Shown: in pieces, positions 11,601 to 23,528 of the stretch
Position numbering within the stretch: position 1 is the stretch's first letter
Layout of the letters: every line of letters begins with the position of its first letter
Assembly (NCBI GenBank): GCA_022497145.1
Contig: MU385893.1
Coordinates: 205,598-269,597 of the forward strand
DNA from: Rostrohypoxylon terebratum
Lineage: Eukaryota > Ascomycota > Sordariomycetes > Xylariales > Hypoxylaceae
Direction: 5' to 3'
Length of the DNA stretch: 64,000 bases
The notes under the pieces: model-generated
What the model was told of the DNA's origin: nothing
Databases searched by the model: none
Seen by the model: only the letters and a program-made list of their open reading frames with translations
Program-made: the position numbers and the translations under genes

Positions 11601-13361
11601 TGCACCTTTACGTCACAGTATGTGTACGGTTTTTTGCAGCCAAATCTGGGTAACCTAAGACATTATAATATCGAGGATAGGCTCCAGACCACACAAGACT
11701 CACAGTGTGAATAATGAATGGGTATGCATCTTCAGGAAAGTGAATCATTGATGTATATAATTCTGGCAAGTTGCACCAAGTCAGACCACCTTTAACCCCT
11801 CTAAACCAATCCAATCACTTCCCGCTCTCTAGGTTTGACGCTCGGACCATCCACAATCTTCAAAAAGAAAAAGAGCTCTTAGGTTTACGGGTCCCACCTT
11901 ACTCCTCGCAGAAACGTTCAACTGGAACTGGATCGCAGTCTCCTAGTCTCCCACTTCATCCTTGACCCACACCTGACCGAAAAAAGCCCACCAGAGCCCA
12001 CCAAGCTTCTTGAGAAGACAGCCCAGCGTGTCCAATGTGTTAATACAGAGTGTGTTCACTGTTAGCAACTCGAAAGTACCTAGGTACCCGCTAAAAGTAG
12101 AGAAACGAAATGTAACTCGCCAACCCTCCAGCCCGCCAACCTCGATTTAGACCTTAGACCCTTTAGACCTTAAACACCACAACCTCCACTTTCCCATATT
12201 ATCATCTTTTCCTTCCCCAAGCTTTACACAACTACCTAACCCACGGCTCTCTTTCGACTAGAGCAGAAAGAAAAGGAGAGAAGTCCTCTGCGACGAGGCC
12301 AACTTCTTTTTACAGACCGAGCTGGGGGTTGTTGAAAGGAGACGAGACTGACGAACAAGCAGACGGAGAGCCAGAGCCAGACACAGACACAGACACAGAT
12401 ACAGGCACAGAGGACAGTAAGGTAAAAAAAGAAAAAAAGGTTCGCCAATAACCCGAGGTGAGACACGACGACTTTTTTTACATCAGTACCTATCTTTTTG
12501 ACCCAGCACGCTGCACATCAGCAGCAAGTCAGTACACAGGACACAGAGTGTAAGGTAAAGGTAGTGGACCTTACCTCTGTCTTCCATGTCTACCTACACA
12601 TTATACAGCACTCAGCACTAAGCACACATGCACCCGCAACTCTTGGAAGTACCTACCTACCTACATATACGTACATACATCCATTTAATACACACACATA
12701 TACACACATACACTCCTAGCACAACCCGGCACATCTACATACATAATTATTTTAGGTAGCATGGGTATCCGTGGCCAGCTGCTGGCCCGCACTGCCCTGC
12801 CCTTTTTTTCTTGTCGAGGCCTTGTGTTCGACGTTCGCCCAGAACAGAACAGAAAAGAACAGGAACACAGATAGGATTGAATGATTTTTTTGAGAAGAAC
12901 GAACGAGCCAGCAACTTTTTTTGACCACTCTTTTTTTTTCTCTCCCCCGGTTACTTCCCGTCACTGCCAATCTATTTGTGGTCGACCTTGTCAACAAAGC
13001 AACACTTTTTTTCCCATCCCTCTTCTTCTTCGACACTCTAGAACATTTTTGCTCTTTGTTTTTATTCGCATTCACACTCTCTCGTGTGGCAGCAAGCTGC
13101 CAATAATTCTTCACCATTCCGATTAAAATTCCCCATTGCGCTCTTTCTAATTATCGACTTGTTTCTAATGCGCTGACGTCCAGCCTTCCTATCCTAACAG
13201 TCACACTACTGCTCGGCAGAAGGTCAGGACATCGACCACCATTACCGCTATCACACCGATTCCAACATTCCTCCCCCAAAATTAAGCCAGCGAAGCTTGT
13301 CTTTCGCAGGGCAACCAAAGCCCCATTGGATTCTCTACCCAGTACGATCAAAACTTATCAA
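8653..13361. other. Long gene-poor spacer with ACCT/CCTAGG palindromes
   Basis: About 4.7 kb without an ORF I can defend; longest candidates (8857-9180, 10088-10354) lack domains or coding character. It contains many short ACCT/AGGT runs: 9194-9205, 9801-9826 (acctacctacctaccta followed by tag-taggtag, able to form a hairpin), 10328-10336 and 12078-12085. A perfect cctaggtcctagg copy is at 10419-10431, and a CAGACA-type microsatellite at 12371-12414. From about 12.2 kb the sequence turns pyrimidine- and purine-tract rich, as expected for the promoter and long leader of the following pbp1 gene. Confidence 0.5.
10419..10431. repeat. Dispersed 13-mer cctaggtcctagg (one of five)
   Basis: Perfect matches at 10419-10431, 39292-39304 and 48851-48863 (+), and as the reverse complement cctaggacctagg at 18928-18940 and 33108-33120. 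Every copy lies outside the genes I assign. Most are flanked by further ACCT/AGGT words. Confidence 0.9.
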
Positions 13362-13589
13362 GTAAGTGAACCCAACCTATTCACGATTATAAGCTTCTTG
13401 TCATACGTCGGGCTCAGATTCGCGTCACCTCCACCTCTTTCCTTCAGATCCGCGCTGTCCTTGAACCGCAACCTTCCCATTGAAAACATCATCCTCCCAT
13501 CTCCATACCCGTCAATTATATCATACAGATCACATCAGTGATTCTTCAAATCTTCTTGTTTGGTCTGTGCTTACCTGTCATTTTTGCAG
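13362..13589 (+). other. Probable 5'UTR intron of pbp1
   Basis: GTAAGT donor at 13362 and ATTTTTGCAG acceptor at 13589 (228 nt) delimit an intron just upstream of the pbp1 start, leaving about 80 nt of leader before the ATG at 13670. Inferred from splice consensus only. Confidence 0.55.
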
Positions 13590-13669
13590 GATTCTTATCC
13601 CTGGCGGCATCGAGTCGACTTCGAGACAATTTCCCTCGTACTCGACCGATTTAAACCTGTCACCTGAGA

Positions 13670-16600
13670 ATGGTGCAGCAGAAGAAGGGTTCGGGAGAGT
13701 CGACGAACGGAATTAGTAAGAGAGAATATCCGACCATGTCTTTCCAGAAGAAGGACATCCCGGATACTAGAGTTATGGGGGTCAACTCTGGTAAGGGCGA
13801 TATTAAGCAGAATGGTAAGCATTGCTTTTCAAGAGGGGTGTTTTAGAACAGGGTTAACAACTGTGCAGGCTCGACAGTAAATCCTCAGAACAGCTTTCGA
13901 ACTGACAGTGCCATTTCCACCGCTCCTCGCCCGGGTCGCGAGCGAGTCTTGCAACCATGGGTCGGACCAAGCAGTTCAGATGGTCTCGATCTGAGCTTGG
14001 AGAAGTCGTCTGGTGGTGGTGTATGGGATCAGTTTGCCGCGAATGAGCGTCAGTTCGGAATCAAGAGCACGTATGACGAGAATATTTACACAACCGCAAT
14101 TGATAAGAGCCACCCACAGTATAAGGAACGAATGGCCGCGGCAGAGAAGAAGGCGAGAGAGATCGAACGAAGCACAGCGACCACTGCTCATGTTGCCGAA
14201 GAGAGAGTCATGGATTATGTTGGCGGCGATGATGCAGGTGGTGACGAAGAGGACAAGTAAGCTTCCCCGTGCAGCGAACTCTGTCATGTTAGGCCATAAT
14301 TAACCCCAGAACAGGTACAGCGGCGTTAAGCGACACGATTTCCCTCCTTTACCTAATAGCCGGGAGAACAAGTATACACCCCCAGCAAGACGAGCACCGA
14401 CAGGAGCGTCGACTGTAAAGGGAGCACCAGTTGACCCTGCTATTATCTCGTCTCAATTGAAGCAGAAGAACCAGTCGGCCGTCCCCAAACAGGACGATAG
14501 CAAAGCTCGGCCCGCCCCTAAGACCGAAACATCCGTGGCATCCCCTACTAGCAAACCTGTGGAAACTAAATCCGACGCTAAAGTCGAACCGCTGGCGAAG
14601 CCGGCGGATGGTAAAGCAGCGAACCAATCTACGGTTCCATTGAGACCATCCGCGGCTACCAGCCGAACTATCTCACCTCAGGCGAAGGATGGCCAAGGTG
14701 TTCCCCCTAGCGCTACTTCCACCGTAGAACGAGATGTGCTTAAAGAGTTTAAGACATTCGCCAACCAACAGCGCCTAAACGCCGAGAAGGCTCGAAGCAC
14801 TAAGGCTAAAGCCGACAAGGAAGTCAAGCTGATCGAACTGAAGAAGTTTGCTGATAGCTTCAAGCTACCAACTCCAGTTCCTATGGATTTAATCTCGATA
14901 ATTGCTAAAGACCCCGCCAAACAGAGGGAGATTCAAGAGAAAGCAAAACGCGACGCCGCCGAAGTTGCTAAGAGAAAGGCCGAGGAGGCTGCTGCTAAGG
15001 AGAAGAAGGGTGTGGCGACGAAGGAAGCTCAAGTCACTACGGCATCACAGGCGCCTCCTGAGAACAGGGCCAGTCGCCCAACCGCCAATGCGCCGAGCGC
15101 AGCTAACGCACCAGCTCCCTCCCGTCACCCAGGTAATCGTTCAAGCTATGCGCCCACTAACTTTTACCAAAACCGTGGAGGTCCACAGCATTTACAACAA
15201 GGCCGCCAAGGGAATTTGAGTGGGCGTATCCGAGCTTTAGAAGCGCAGAAGGCACAAGGTCAGGATGGTCGATTACCACCCACGGGTCCTGCCAACGCGG
15301 CGGATCCGTCCTTCAACCGTCGCATGGGCGGTGTAGGTCATTTGAGTGGGAAGCTGAATCCCAACAGCCACGAGTTCCGACCCAGCGCGTTTGCACCCGC
15401 ATTCAGCCCTAACGGTCATCCCAGCGCGGGCTCGAGCCCACGCTCAGCTGTGAATCATGCAACTGATATACAGCCTACCAACTCCACCACACACGCAATC
15501 CCCGTCGTCGTGACTAAGAAGAAGAAGGCAATTGACTCAAAGAAGTGCAACATTTTGGCTTTTGTGAAGACGATCCAACCCCCTGAAAACAAGAATTGGA
15601 ATGAAAACAATGGTCTCCGACCATCTTACGACACCCCGCCTACCTGGCGTTCCGCGACTGACGACGAGAAGCCTGACTCTACTATGCGATTGTCTTATGA
15701 TGAATATTTTGAGAGACAGCCATTCAACGCACAACCTACGCCAAACCCCCCTCACCTACTTCCCCAGATGGCCCACCAGCACCAGCTACCCTTACACATG
15801 CAACATGGTGCTCACCCTTCTGCACCGCGGCACTCACCTCACGTACCTCCCGTTCAGGTTCATGGGCAACACAATCCTGTTACTCATGCTCCATTCAACC
15901 CGGATGATCATAGAATGATGCATTCCACCTCATCTCAGTCGTACTCGTCCCCGAGAATGGGTCAAGTGCCGATGGTCTACCCACCAAACATGAATTCGGC
16001 CCAGATGCCGTACAATCAGCATATGATGCCTGCGTTTATGGGCCCCGGAGGAGCCCCGCCAATGAATCAATTCAATCGCAGCTTTTCAAACACCCCTCAG
16101 TACGCCCCCCCTCAGCAGGGGGGCATGGGCGCGCCTATGATGATGCAGCCGCAGTTCATGGCGCCGCAGCCTATGGTTGCTGCTCCTCCGCAAATGCCGT
16201 ATCCCACTGCTGGGCACATGCAGTTTATGCCTCCCGGTACCAACCCGCCTCAGCCGATGCCTGGAACCAATGGCTATCCGAGCCCGGGAAGACCGGCAGC
16301 AACCATGATGGCCCATCAAGGGTCACAGCAGGGGCAGCCATATATCGGCATGAGCCCCGGCATGCAATACCAGCAACCGGTGGCCTTCATACCACAACAG
16401 CAGGGGCAGAGTAAGTGGCAAAGACGATACTCTAACCAGAAGAAGACGACTAACACACCAGTTGAAGTGAATAACATGCGTTACAACAATCCCGGCCCTC
16501 AGCAGCAGTACGGATCAAGCCCACAGCAAGTCCACCAGTACGGACCGCCACACCGAAACGGAAGCAACAACTTCAAGAATTACCAGAATCATAATCAACA

Positions 16601-16679
16601 CCAAGGTCCGCAAAGTGGGCACGCAATTCCATCGGGACCCCAAGGTCGATCTTCGGATGGCCCCGATGAAGCTAAGTGA
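13670..16679 (+). CDS. pbp1: Pbp1/ataxin-2 homologue (LsmAD + PAM2)
   Basis: Proposed exons: 13670-13814, 13869-14256, 14315-16410 and 16462-16679 (948 aa). Introns 1 and 2 have clear GTAAGC donors. Intron 3 (16411-16461, GTAAGT, GACTAAC, ACCAG) is 51 nt and in frame; if it is retained the protein is 965 aa. The LsmAD domain is obvious: WDQFAANERQFGIKSTYDEN, then YTTAIDKSHPQYKERM and HVAEERVMDYVGG, ending DEEDKYSGV. A PAM2 motif (KLNPNSHEFRPSAFAP, near 15350-15400) should bind the MLLE domain of poly(A)-binding protein. The C-terminal third is low-complexity Pro/Gln/Met/Asn-rich, consistent with stress-granule condensation. Family role: mRNA stability, polyadenylation control and TORC1 sequestration. 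The N-terminal Lsm (SM-ATX) domain normally present is not visible; the ATG lies in sequence resembling only the end of that domain. Confidence 0.88.
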
Positions 16680-19600
16680 GCGAGAGCACTTGATACTGCT
16701 CTCGAAGAACTTAACTAGCGCCGCGCTCTAGCGCATACTTAATCTCATCAATCAACTTAGCATCGATATCAACAGTTCACGCTTACCGATTTTATCATCG
16801 TCTTTGCATGGACATCTAGTGGTATCGAAATAGCGAACCCGGCCGGTTGTACACCTCTTTGAAAACCCTACAGTTAGGAGAAGACCTACTGGGTACATTT
16901 TGTTACACAAACACCGGCCGCCCGAGAGTCGCAACACATATCGTGCCAGATCTTAAATCCGATACGCATAAGCCAATCAATCATCTTCTATGGCATGGCC
17001 GCTAGCTACCTTGGCCTCCTAGGATATGTGTCTCAAATGTTTATTCGCCTAAGCAGTGGTTAGCTTGGGAAGACGCTGGCCCGGATGAGGAAATGTTGGA
17101 GCAGTCGGTGGCGGAGGTCGAGGTGGAGCAACTTGAGCTTGCACAGGTCGACGAAGGGAGAAGAGAGGACTCGAATAGCTTTATCGGGCTGGGAGCTCTA
17201 GTTATTCGGGATGGTTGTGCTTGCATCAGCATCGCAGTCCGCAACGGCCAAAATTTATCTCAGGACTAGCGTCAGGCAAGGCCGAGGACAGGATGTTTGT
17301 GAAATTGTTGGCCGATGCGACGATCTCATAGCCGAAGTTGCCATTGATACAGTCCTCTGGTATGTGAGCAAGGTAGCCATATCCTAGTATTGATCTCGGA
17401 GATACCAATAAAAAATAGTGTTTTACACTAATGAGATCCTATTCCATTATGAAGACCTGTAGTGACGGCTACTAAGTGAGGAGTTCGGTCATGCCTATCT
17501 AGATATACATTTTAGTGCTTGGTTACCGGGATAGGTGACTGGCTGAGTATCGAATAGCTTGCATGTAAAGGGAACCGATCCATTGAAGAACCATAACCAC
17601 TAGAAACGTAGTAGGTAGTCTCAGCAGGTACCTATGTAGTTGTTGCAGCGGATGCTTCAGTTAGAATAAATTAAGTATGTGGCCAGCCCATGAGGCAAAC
17701 CTCAGCGTTTCTGTCTCAGATATATATTGATGGCGCCAAATTCAACAATACCTTAACTGATCAGGCCAAGTTGAATTGGATAGAATCTACCAGGTAAGGA
17801 CCTATATAAATTCTTACCTAGCAGTGGCCTCGTCGCATAAACGACAATAAATCAAGTGATGGATACTAGACGCCTAATTCCATTCGGATTTACGCGATTA
17901 ACCTACTAGGCTTGGAGCTTCCAATTAGGTAGGCGAAGGAAGAGGCGAAGGACGAATCTCTCAAGATTTGAAACCTCCAGGCTTGGCAGTACACGTCGGT
18001 GGGAGTCTACTAGGCCAAACATGGCTATCAGACATGAAGTGACCATTTGTACGATGTTGAGTTTCTCTACCTCAGTAAACAAATGTATCGCGTTTATCCG
18101 ATCCTACGGGTTTATTTGTCGGTATGGCATATTGAGCTGTCGCCATCACGATACTCAAGCATACTGAAAATCACTACCTTTTGCTTACAGTAAATTTTGC
18201 GCCGGACTTCGCCTTGACTACACGTTTGCAAATGGAAATTAGAAATCTGGGTACCTACTTTGGTCAATATACATCGTCCACCTTGCTATCGCCTATATGC
18301 GATGCTAAGTTTATTATTCTAACGATATTTGCAATCTCATATGTATCTCCAAGTGACGGCCATGCAAAGCCAAGAAAAGAAATCATCTAGAAGGGGAAGG
18401 ATATTGCGGTACTTTATTTTTAAACGGAGAGAGATCGCTGTAACGTAGGATGTACTGAAATAGACTAGTATTTCCATTTTGCACATTCATTCCAGAGGCA
18501 CTGATTATGGCGAAATGACAGTGTTGATAAATAAAGAAATCGAAACAGACGAGGCGGCGAGGGTCGATGAGGCTGACTGACTTTAGTCTTTAGACCTGCC
18601 CTAAGCAGACATTTGGACCGCCGTCATCCTGGACGACCAAGAAAAATAACGTTGAACCACTATATATGAGGGAACGGAATGGAGATGACGCTTCATGCGA
18701 GGACTGAGCTAGGTCAGCGAGTGGATACTCCTTCTCTGCCTGTTCTGGCTGTTCTGGATGTTTCAGTGTTTCGAGCTTCGGACCAATCAGAGGTCCATGC
18801 GGGCTCCCTCAATTGTCCGTTTGAGATCTCGCGCAAGGGTAAGGAGGAAAATAGGGGGGTTTAAGTTTAGACGTTTCAAGATCGGCCTATGTAAGTAAGT
18901 CTTGGAGTGAGAAACACCGAAATGCATCCTAGGACCTAGGTAGGGATTTATTTTATTTTATTTTATTTTATTTTTTTGGTTCCGACTTTACTTTTACGTC
19001 CGTCTTTGATTCTTAGGTTCGGAGATAATCCGTATGTACCGTCGTATCGTCATGGATGTTTGAATATACTTAGCAGTAGCGAGTTCTAGTTTTAGTTACA
19101 TAGTATATGTAATCAACAGGCTATTCTTATACATTACCTATTAGTACCTACTTACCTAGTACTAGTAGATAGCTAACTAGGGTATACTAAGGATCTAGTT
19201 TAACTCCATGTTTACTTACATCCATAATACGTACGTAGATAGAACATTCCAGCGTTTTAGGTGGGAAAGGCGGGAGAGGTGCAAAAGGTGGCAGGAGGTT
19301 GATTTTTTTTTCTTTCTTGTCCTGTACGCAATGATGCGATCGCTGCAGATCTGCAGTGTATTATACCGAGCTTTGCGAAGTACATCGGCCAATAGGAGCA
19401 TTTCTCCCCTGAATTTTGCCAACATCTATTACTTCGTACCAGCATCTGCCATCCACCAACATCTATTACATATGTAATACTAGTAGAACACGATTACTCG
19501 GATCTTTTGGCCCGTGCTTCTACCGTTCGCATGCGTGTAACCGAATAATGAAAAATTTCGGACCTGGCTGGGACCTCAAGGGCCTCTATCCCAGAGATCG

Positions 19601-22070
19601 TCCAGGTTTAGATGATGGTCGGCTTTATTACGGAATTCTTATTGAGGTAAAATCTCGAGTGGACGGACGGCGGGACGGCGGGACGGACTCGAGCAACGCA
19701 CGATGGCTCGCTCACAATCTCACGATATATTGATCATACTCCATCATGATCAATCACATGCCGGTCGTTCATCATTCATCATTTTAGTAGTGTACATATT
19801 ATTGAATGGTCCATAATTCCCGTTGTCCGATTTTGTTACACAATTTATCCATACACACATGTATGTATTTGTATTTAGATGAATGTCGCTGAATACGACG
19901 TACTACTAGATAGGTATAATACTATAGGTATGCATATTTGAAGGAGTGTTGATGGTTTATCTGATCCTGCTGATCCTATATCAGGTTAGTATAGTTAGGT
20001 TGAAAAGGAAAGAGGGATCCAAATTGCCAGGGGTTGGGGAATGGAAGTGCTTAGAAGTTGACGTGATGGAAAGAATTGACTGGTACGTAGGCTCAAAGCC
20101 CGTAAACTTCAAAGTTCAAAGCTTAGGGTTGATGGGTTGATGGGTTAATGATCGGATCCCTCCCCCCTTATCATATGGATATGGATGGATCAGGCATTGA
20201 CATCTGTGGCTGGGTACAGGTAGACAGGCAGACTGTACTACGTAGAGTGTAGACAGGTTCGGGAAGGCAGGATAGGCTACTTAGGGATGTACGTACCTAT
20301 TACTACTAGTGTACTGCACACCTCCTGCCAGATTTCCAAGTTAGTGGGAAGCAGGCGCGATGGAAAAGGGTAGAGATCCCCTGAAACCCGCTTCCTCAAT
20401 TGGGTCGATCGTCGTTTCCGCTGCAGCCAATTAAAGACTCATCCTGTTTACAAGTTTCACCAATTCAGGTACCCGACGTGGGTGATTGGCTCAGATGCGT
20501 TAAACTTAGTTTCCCCACCACCCACCTTCAGCTTTACCGCCGCACCGTACCGGCAACGACTTTTCGTCTCTTGGCTCTCAATCGTTGATTTTTTTTCCTC
20601 CCTCTTTTTTTCCCTCCTTATCCATTCTTCCTTAGCTTCTCCAGATATCCTTTTTTCCCCTTACCCCATGTCCATATGTACACCATTAAACATCTACATA
20701 CATACTGTACCTGCATGTCGAAGTGTGAATGGAGGGAAATAAAGAAGCTTGTTTTGGGGGAGCATTGTTTTAAAAATCCCCTTTCATCTGCACCCTGCCG
20801 GCTGACTGCTTGTCTAATGGCCACCCATCCGACGGCCACTTACTTTATCTCTTTCAGGAATGCGCAGATCCGCCTTGCGATGATCGACGCATGACCATTG
20901 ACCAACTCTCCACTTCAGCGGCTGGCCACCAGCATCCTCCGCGGTTCTGTGCTTAGTGTGTGTGTGTACATACTATTACTATGTATGTACTAGGTGTGTG
21001 CGGTTCGTGCGGTTCGTTTGGTTTACATCTTTTATTTTATCAGCAGACTCTCATCCCTGCTTCTAAGTGCCGTCAAATGCTAAAGTGCGTATGCACTAGG
21101 TATGTCGCTTTAATACGCTTTACTCCATATTAAGTAGGTGCTGTTGTGTGGCTGTTGATGCCCGGCATCTATGCTCAATATGGATGGGGCGAAGGTGGGT
21201 GGGTACCACACAAGGTACTGAAGGTATTTGTGGAATAGCCCTGGAGGTGAATAATGTGGAATCTGTGGACTGTGGACATTGGCGGGGCATCCAAATCCAT
21301 GTCCCGAATTCACACTCACGATCCAGGGGCTTCCCGACCCAAGACAAGATGTCAGCCGAATGACAGAGGGCGGGACCTCACCGGGTTAGGCGAAAGCCAG
21401 CCATCATGGAGAATGCAGGGTTTGGGTCCAGTAGGTCAGTTCTAGATGTGACGTTGACTTTTTTTTGGCGTGCAACCGCCGCTCTCTCCATCTTGAATAT
21501 AAAGATGTTGCTCGTCACCCCGTCACTACTGACTCCTCTTCCTCCTCACTTCATCTCATCTGCCTCACCGGAGCAGCACAAGAATTTTTTCTCGTCTCCC
21601 CCATCACTCTCCTTATACACAGCCTTATTTTGATTCTTGCTGGTCATTTGATCAGGAAATCCCAGGAGGTTTCCTACTTACACCAATTGTGCACTTGTGC
21701 ATCACTTCATTGTCACCACGGTCATTTAGCACCCATCATCATCATCAACAACAATACAACGACACATCAGTACGATAAAAACAACACTCATTGTTGCCGA
21801 TCCTGTATCCCTGCTTTATAAACAAAGTCCTCGTGGCAAACCCCCAGACCAATTACGTCTTTGTTCAGGTCTCTTTTTTAACAATTGAAGTTTTGAAATC
21901 GCTTTATTAAACCACAGATCCCTTGGCAATCTCGAACCTTGCCGCGCTTTTCATCACTTCCAACTTTCCAGATCCCGGATTCTGAGACGTGCCTTTTCGG
22001 TACAACACATTCATTTATTTCTTCGAGCAACAATTTTTGATATCGCCGATATCATCCACGAATATTCAAG
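16680..22070. other. Long gene-poor spacer upstream of the LPMO gene
   Basis: 5.4 kb without a supportable gene. Two short protein-like fragments on the minus strand at 17041-17408 are in different frames and could be a decayed gene. A perfect CCTAGG composite (cctaggacctagg, reverse complement of the other copies) lies at 18928-18940, beside a (TTTTA)n microsatellite at about 18947-18975. ACCT/AGTACT-rich patches occur at 19140-19190 and 20280-20310. From about 21.45 kb to 22070 the sequence is pyrimidine-rich and looks like the promoter and leader of the LPMO gene. Confidence 0.5.
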
Positions 22071-23528
22071 ATGCAGATCCGATCTTTCCTCATCGCCGCC
22101 CTAGCTGCTGGTACAGCTACGGCCCACATGAACATGAAGGACCCTCCCCCTCTAGCCTACAAGGGCAACCCTAACTCTAAGGACCCCAATATCGACTACT
22201 CCATCACCTCGCCCCTCACTGCGGCTCAGTACCCTTGCAAGGGCTACCTCAAGCTTCTCGGCACCCCCGAGGGCGCACCCGTCAAGACTTACACTCCCGG
22301 TGGTCAGTACAGCATGAGCGTTGAGGGAGGCGCTGCGCACAACGGAGGCAGCTGTCAACTCAGCTTGTCATATGATAAGGGAGCTTCATTCACCGTCATC
22401 AAGTCGTTCATCGGCAACTGCCCCACCAGCTCTGGTGGTACCTTCAACTTCAACATCCCATCCGATGCTCCTACGGGCGATGAAGTCGTCTTTGCCTGGA
22501 CTTGGGTCAACCACACCGGCAACCGAGAATTCTACATGTCTTGCGCTGTTGTCTCCATCAAGGGCGGTGCCTCCAAGCGCGACGAAGTCCCTGCCATTGA
22601 CGCGCGCGCTACTACCGCTTTCTCCAGCCGTCCCAAGGTCTTTGTGGCTAACCTCGGAGGTCAGTACTGCACTAAGGAGGGTGTCGACACCGTCTACCCC
22701 GAGCCTGGCCCAGATGTCGAGAACACCTCTACCAGCCCCGGCCCCGCCATTCTCTGCTCTTCCGGTGCCGACGTTCCTTCAGGTTCGACCGGCGGATCTG
22801 GTTCCGGATCTGGCTCCAGCGCTCCTGCAAGCTCGGCCGCCACTTCCGCAGCCGCTACGTCTGCTGCTGCTACATCCGCCGCTGCTACCTCGGCCGCTGC
22901 TTCGTCTCCTGCCTCGTCTGCCGCTGGTGGTGGCGTCCAGGTCTCAGCTTCAATGTACGTAAACGCTACCTCACAAATCACTCTAGTCTCTTCAGCTAGT
23001 CCAGCTACTAGCTCGAGCCCGCACAATATCTTAACTGTCATTCCGATCACCGGACTAACATCTTCCAGCTCTGGCGGTGTCTTCGTGACTGTGCCACCGT
23101 CCTCGACTGCAGCTGTTGCCACTTCGGCCCCCGCCACTTCGGCCCCTGCCCCGAGCACATTCTCCACGGCGACCAAGGCCTCGTCAAGCATCGGAGCCGG
23201 TACTGGCGCATCAACCTCAGCTGCCGCTGGAGGAAGCACTGGTGGCTCGGCTACCACAAGCGCTAAGGCTCCTGTAGGTACAGGCAGTGCAGGCAATGCA
23301 GGCGGTGCCACCGGAACCCAATCAGGTGCCTGCACTAACGAAGGTGCCTGGTCTTGTGCACCCGACGGCTCATCGTTCCAGCGATGCGCTTCCGGACTAT
23401 GGAGTGCCGCTATCCCTATGGCACAGGGCACTAAGTGCAGCCCCGGTGTTAGCAACACCCTCAGCTTGGCGCGGCGACGTGACCGCGTTCGTCGCTCAGG
23501 CACTGGTCTCAGCCGTGTTGCGTTTTAA
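22071..23528 (+). CDS. AA11-type lytic polysaccharide monooxygenase with C-terminal binding module
   Basis: Signal peptide MQIRSFLIAALAAGTATA is followed directly by His19, which would become the copper-binding N-terminal His of the mature enzyme. The second histidine-brace residue is His90 (GGAAHNGGSCQ), and an axial Tyr is near NREFYMSC (Tyr155). The fold-specific sequence VFAWTWVNHTGNREFYMSC and the later VFVANLGGQYC / YPEPGPDVE blocks fit AA11 chitin-active LPMOs. A Ser/Ala/Thr/Pro linker with AATSA repeats leads to a Cys-rich C-terminal module (ACTNEGAWSC, SFQRCASGLWS, GTKCSPG), like the X278-type module of AA11 enzymes. Positions 22955-23068 look like an in-frame 114-nt intron (GTACGT, GGACTAAC, TTCCAG); removing it gives 447 aa, retaining it 485. 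Expected role: oxidative cleavage of chitin outside the cell or during wall remodelling. Confidence 0.9.
   Translation: MQIRSFLIAALAAGTATAHMNMKDPPPLAYKGNPNSKDPNIDYSITSPLTAAQYPCKGYLKLLGTPEGAPVKTYTPGGQYSMSVEGGAAHNGGSCQLSLSYDKGASFTVIKSFIGNCPTSSGGTFNFNIPSDAPTGDEVVFAWTWVNHTGNREFYMSCAVVSIKGGASKRDEVPAIDARATTAFSSRPKVFVANLGGQYCTKEGVDTVYPEPGPDVENTSTSPGPAILCSSGADVPSGSTGGSGSGSGSSAPASSAATSAAATSAAATSAAATSAAASSPASSAAGGGVQVSASMYVNATSQITLVSSASPATSSSPHNILTVIPITGLTSSSSGGVFVTVPPSSTAAVATSAPATSAPAPSTFSTATKASSSIGAGTGASTSAAAGGSTGGSATTSAKAPVGTGSAGNAGGATGTQSGACTNEGAWSCAPDGSSFQRCASGLWSAAIPMAQGTKCSPGVSNTLSLARRRDRVRRSGTGLSRVAF
22837..22906 (+). repeat. 15-nt tandem repeat coding for AATSA
   Basis: About four copies of a 15-nt unit encoding Ala-Ala-Thr-Ser-Ala in the interdomain linker of the LPMO. 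Synonymous differences between copies indicate the repeat is old or selected at protein level. Confidence 0.7.
22955..23068 (+). other. Probable in-frame intron in the LPMO linker
   Basis: Donor GTACGT, branch CTAAC and acceptor TTCCAG at fungal spacing; the length is a multiple of three and has no stop codon. The amino acids it would encode (YVNATSQITLV...) break the Ser/Ala/Thr composition of the linker. Splicing would join ..VSAS to ISGGVFVT. Confidence 0.7.

Noticed and set aside
17041..17408. Protein-like fragments on the minus strand (GYGYLAHIPEDCINGNF and a Ser/Thr/Cys-rich piece)
   Set aside because: They are in different frames with no acceptable splice joining them and no recognised family; at most a relic.
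22694..23503. 269-aa open frame on the minus strand opposite the LPMO gene
   Set aside because: It mirrors the low-complexity GC-rich linker of the LPMO; composition is Ala/Val/Pro/Glu only and no domain is present.
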